This document shows positions 6,627-8,471 of a stretch of 8,471 nt of DNA, piece by piece (position 1 is the stretch's first letter; every line of letters starts with the position of its first letter). The position numbers were made by a program, and so were the translations under genes. The stretch is from Chitinophagales bacterium (lineage in GTDB: Bacteria > Bacteroidota > Bacteroidia > Chitinophagales > JAHDHT01): positions 6,596 to 15,066 of the forward strand of contig JAHDHT010000056.1 in NCBI GenBank assembly GCA_020631175.1, in the 5' to 3' direction. Below the pieces are notes generated by a model. It was not told where the DNA came from, ran no database searches, and saw nothing but the letters and a program-made list of their open reading frames with translations.

Positions 6627-6628
6627 GA

Positions 6629-7699
6629 ATGAAAATTGTATTCCTTGCCGATCCGCTTGATAATCAATATGCCGGAATACATTACTACTGCAAAGCCTTA
6701 CTTCATGCCATTGATAAAATAAAAGCTCCGGAAGACGAGATTTTTGTTCAAAGAATAAAATCTGAAAAAGTATTTCAACAGTTAAAAGAAATAGCTATAC
6801 CATCTAATATTTTACCCAGAAGGTTGGCAGCGTTCTATTCTATTCCAAAAGTAATTTCAAAATTACAACCGGATGTTGTTGTTGAAATGGCTCATTTCGG
6901 CCCTTTTAATTTAAACAAAAACATTCGCAGAGTAACAATGATTCATGATATAAGTCCGGTAACTCATCCTGAATGGCATTCAAGACTTAGCACCTATGCG
7001 CACCGTTTCTTGTTACCTGGAATATTTAAAAAATCAAATGGAATCCTAACAAATTCATCTTTTTGCCTAAATGAAATCTTGAGAAAATATCCTTCCGCAA
7101 AAAATAAAATCAAAGCGATTCCGCTTGGTGTCGATACTCAATTTAAAAAGACCCTAAATCTTCAAATACTTAAAAAGTATAATATCTCTTCCGACTATTT
7201 TTTATTTGTAGGTACAATTGAACCAAGAAAAAATCTTGAAACATTAATTAATGCCTATTTAAAATTCAGACAAAAATCAAAGCAGCCACCTGATTTAGTT
7301 ATTTGTGGCAAAATAGGATGGAAAGTAAAAGAGTTAACAGAAAAAATAAAACGACACAAAAATGAAGGTATAATTCATATAGGCTATGCCGACTATACCG
7401 ATTTACCGGCTTTGTACTCGCATGCTAAAGCGTTTATTTTTCCTTCCTTATATGAAGGATATGGTTTACCTGTTGCTGAAGCTTTAAGTTGTGAAACTCC
7501 GGTTATTTGTTCTAATAAAACAGCTATACCAGAGGTTGCAGGTACTCAGGCATCGTATTTTGATCCTGAAAATGAAAAAGAACTTTTAAATCATCTGTTA
7601 GCCTCAGAAAACAAACTAAAAAAAGTGTCTGACTACATCAGGCCGAGCTGGGAAAAATGTGCTCAGGCAACACTAGAATTCATAAAAAAAGGGCTGTAA
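6629..7699 (+). CDS. GT4-family glycosyltransferase (second of two)
   Basis: This 356-residue GT-B enzyme is clearly different from its neighbour. The N-domain contains AGIHYYCKALL (15-25), MIHDISPVTHPEW (104-116) and ILTNSSF (139-145). The C-domain begins with FVGTIEPRKNLETL (193-206), a signature of mannosyltransferase-like GT4 enzymes, and has PSLYEGYGLPVAEAL (272-286) with the E-x7-E pair E276 and E284, then TPVICSN and IPEVAG. It should be cytoplasmic and use a nucleotide-sugar donor. Mannosyl transfer is a guess from motif style only. The ATG follows the stop of the first GT4 gene by two bases (TAAGAATG), so translation is probably coupled. It is the last gene of the rightward operon. 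Its final codons and stop (GGGCTGTAA) form one arm of a terminator hairpin that serves the opposing lolA transcript. Confidence 0.92.
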   Translation: MKIVFLADPLDNQYAGIHYYCKALLHAIDKIKAPEDEIFVQRIKSEKVFQQLKEIAIPSNILPRRLAAFYSIPKVISKLQPDVVVEMAHFGPFNLNKNIRRVTMIHDISPVTHPEWHSRLSTYAHRFLLPGIFKKSNGILTNSSFCLNEILRKYPSAKNKIKAIPLGVDTQFKKTLNLQILKKYNISSDYFLFVGTIEPRKNLETLINAYLKFRQKSKQPPDLVICGKIGWKVKELTEKIKRHKNEGIIHIGYADYTDLPALYSHAKAFIFPSLYEGYGLPVAEALSCETPVICSNKTAIPEVAGTQASYFDPENEKELLNHLLASENKLKKVSDYIRPSWEKCAQATLEFIKKGL

Positions 7700-7713
7700 A
7701 AAATTACAACCCT
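7684..7713 (-). terminator. Intrinsic terminator of the lolA operon, overlapping the GT4 stop codon
   Basis: Read on the minus strand, AGGGTTGTAA (7713-7704) pairs with TTACAGCCCT (7699-7690) across a TTTT loop, and seven T residues follow (7690-7684). In the minus-strand RNA all ten positions pair, one of them as a U-G wobble. In plus-strand RNA the same position is a C-A mismatch and the downstream bases are a looser T-rich stretch (7715-7738). The hairpin is therefore best matched to transcripts leaving lolA, although it may work weakly in both directions. Confidence 0.75.
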
Positions 7714-7738
7714 CCATTTATTTGTTGATTTTGAATTT

Positions 7739-8395
7739 TTATCTCAAATCAATTACTTCAATATCTTCATAAAGAGAAGTATCAAAACTAAAGAAACCTT
7801 CTCCAAGCTTTACTTCTTTATCTAAGGCATTTATTTCATAGATATACTTGTTCCCGTTTTTATCAAGCACAACAGCTTTATCAATAAAATTGGAAACTTC
7901 GTTTACCCAGATTTTAATCTTGAAATAAGGTTTTTCCTTGTCTCTTGGTGTTAAATCAATTTGCTGATAAGATTTTTTTCCAAGCTTTTCTTTATCGATA
8001 TAGAAAGCTGAAAAATCCTGCTCATAAATTGTAAAAATCTGTGATGGTGTGATGGTGTTTTCATCAGGCTCATAATAGCTAACCTGAACTTCGTTAACCT
8101 CCTCTAAATACGTCCAGAGGGTGTTATTATCTGTAATAATTTGATGCCCTTCCAGCTGCAATTTGTAGCTATCTCCACTAATATAGACTGTTCCTTCCTG
8201 AAACTCATCATCATCCGTATCGGGAATATCGACAGTCATTGTAAAATCAGCCTTAAGCGCATCAATTGATTTAAAAGTCTCGGAGACTTTCTCTAATATA
8301 GCCACTGCCTGTTCATCAGATTCACTGCTCTCAGACTGGGCAATTGTAGTTACCGCGAAGACCATCAGACAAAAACTAACTAATAAATATCTCAT
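7739..8395 (-). CDS. lolA: LolA-family outer-membrane lipoprotein carrier, periplasmic
   Basis: This 218-residue protein has a signal peptide with a hydrophobic core at residues 3-17 and likely cleavage after TIA (residue 19), leaving a mature N-terminus QSESSESDEQA. There is no lipobox cysteine, so it should be soluble in the periplasm. The mature part follows the LolA pattern: a helix at 29-43, KADFTMTVDIPD (48-59), a strand with GTVYISGDSYKLQLEG (68-83), TDNNTLWTYLEEVNEVQVS (88-106) and late strands IKIWVNE (160-166) and DKNGNKYIYEI (178-188). LolA accepts lipoproteins from the LolCDE transporter and carries them towards the outer membrane. The loop at 57-66 is unusually acidic (DIPDTDDDEF). 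The ATG at 8395 lies 13 bases after the stop of the upstream gene, probably ftsK, so the two form an operon. Confidence in family is good, in exact LolA function moderate. Confidence 0.87.
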   Translation of the reverse strand: MRYLLVSFCLMVFAVTTIAQSESSESDEQAVAILEKVSETFKSIDALKADFTMTVDIPDTDDDEFQEGTVYISGDSYKLQLEGHQIITDNNTLWTYLEEVNEVQVSYYEPDENTITPSQIFTIYEQDFSAFYIDKEKLGKKSYQQIDLTPRDKEKPYFKIKIWVNEVSNFIDKAVVLDKNGNKYIYEINALDKEVKLGEGFFSFDTSLYEDIEVIDLR

Positions 8396-8408
8396 TAAAT
8401 GGTATTCT

Positions 8409-8471
8409 TTAGCTAATTGATTCCAAAAACTGTTCCAATTGATACATATCCGGAATTAAGACTTGTCTTGC
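8409..8471 (-). CDS. ftsK: C-terminal end of a gene cut by the window edge, probably DNA translocase FtsK
   Basis: On the minus strand the frame from 8471 to the TAA at 8411-8409 encodes 20 residues beginning ARQVLIPDMYQLEQFLE. FtsK/SpoIIIE proteins end just after the gamma winged-helix domain with a (K)xREVL-type strand, and the visible ARQVLIP fits that. In Bacteroidota, as I recall, lolA commonly sits directly behind ftsK. The 13-base spacing to lolA supports an operon. With only 20 residues visible the call depends largely on context, and another gene cannot be excluded. That this is a real coding end is more certain than its name. Confidence 0.55.
   Translation of the reverse strand, partial: ARQVLIPDMYQLEQFLESIS

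Noticed and set aside
6609..6628. Second A AAA AAG string at the junction of the two GT4 genes
   Set aside because: Here the zero frame reads GAA AAA AGT, so the heptamer is out of phase for -1 slippage, and the -1 frame hits TAA at 6617-6619 before the next gene.
1..8471. CRISPR arrays, tRNA or rRNA genes, insertion sequences, integrase or attachment sites
   Set aside because: I found no regularly spaced repeats, no RNA-gene signatures, no transposase motifs and no long terminal inverted repeats. The longest gene-free stretch is about 200 bases.

Overview
The window looks like a stretch of a Bacteroidota chromosome, probably from the Cytophagales side. It is AT-rich and densely coded. One promoter element matches the Bacteroidota -7 consensus TAnnTTTG, and start sites lack clear Shine-Dalgarno sequences. 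A LolA-family gene lies directly behind what appears to be the tail of ftsK, a pairing I associate with this phylum. The assignment rests on these traits and not on a database match.

Layout. Positions 1-853 (+) hold the 3' end of murQ (cell-wall recycling etherase) and a 190-residue soluble protein of unknown function. Positions 865-4846 (-) hold a three-gene operon, read right to left: the N-terminal membrane half of a GT-C type glycosyltransferase, a signal-peptide-bearing protein that resembles the C-terminal half of the same fold, and a GT2 synthase of the polyprenyl-phosphate sugar (DPM1-like) type. A divergent promoter region of about 200 bp follows. Positions 5050-7699 (+) hold a second tight operon: a small DUF2304-like membrane protein and two GT4 glycosyltransferases. 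Positions 7739-8471 (-) return to envelope housekeeping with lolA and the last 20 codons of a gene that is probably ftsK. An intrinsic terminator for that operon overlaps the stop codon of the second GT4 gene.

How the genes may work together (inference). The two central operons form a compact glycan module. GT2 would charge a polyprenyl phosphate with a sugar on the cytoplasmic face, the GT-C pair would use lipid-linked sugar on the periplasmic face, DUF2304 could be a membrane partner of a GT, and the two GT4 enzymes would add sugars from nucleotide donors in the cytoplasm. No flippase, polymerase, ligase or nucleotide-sugar biosynthesis gene is visible.

The most unusual signals are three. 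(1) The GT-C enzyme appears split inside a periplasmic loop, and the second half has its own signal peptide plus a Lys/Gln-rich linker, so that topology is preserved. (2) A dnaX-type slippery heptamer near the end of the DUF2304 gene has a -1 frame that runs open into the following GT4 gene. (3) The GT2 gene has no ATG start and sits in frame three codons after the stop of the GT-C C-half.
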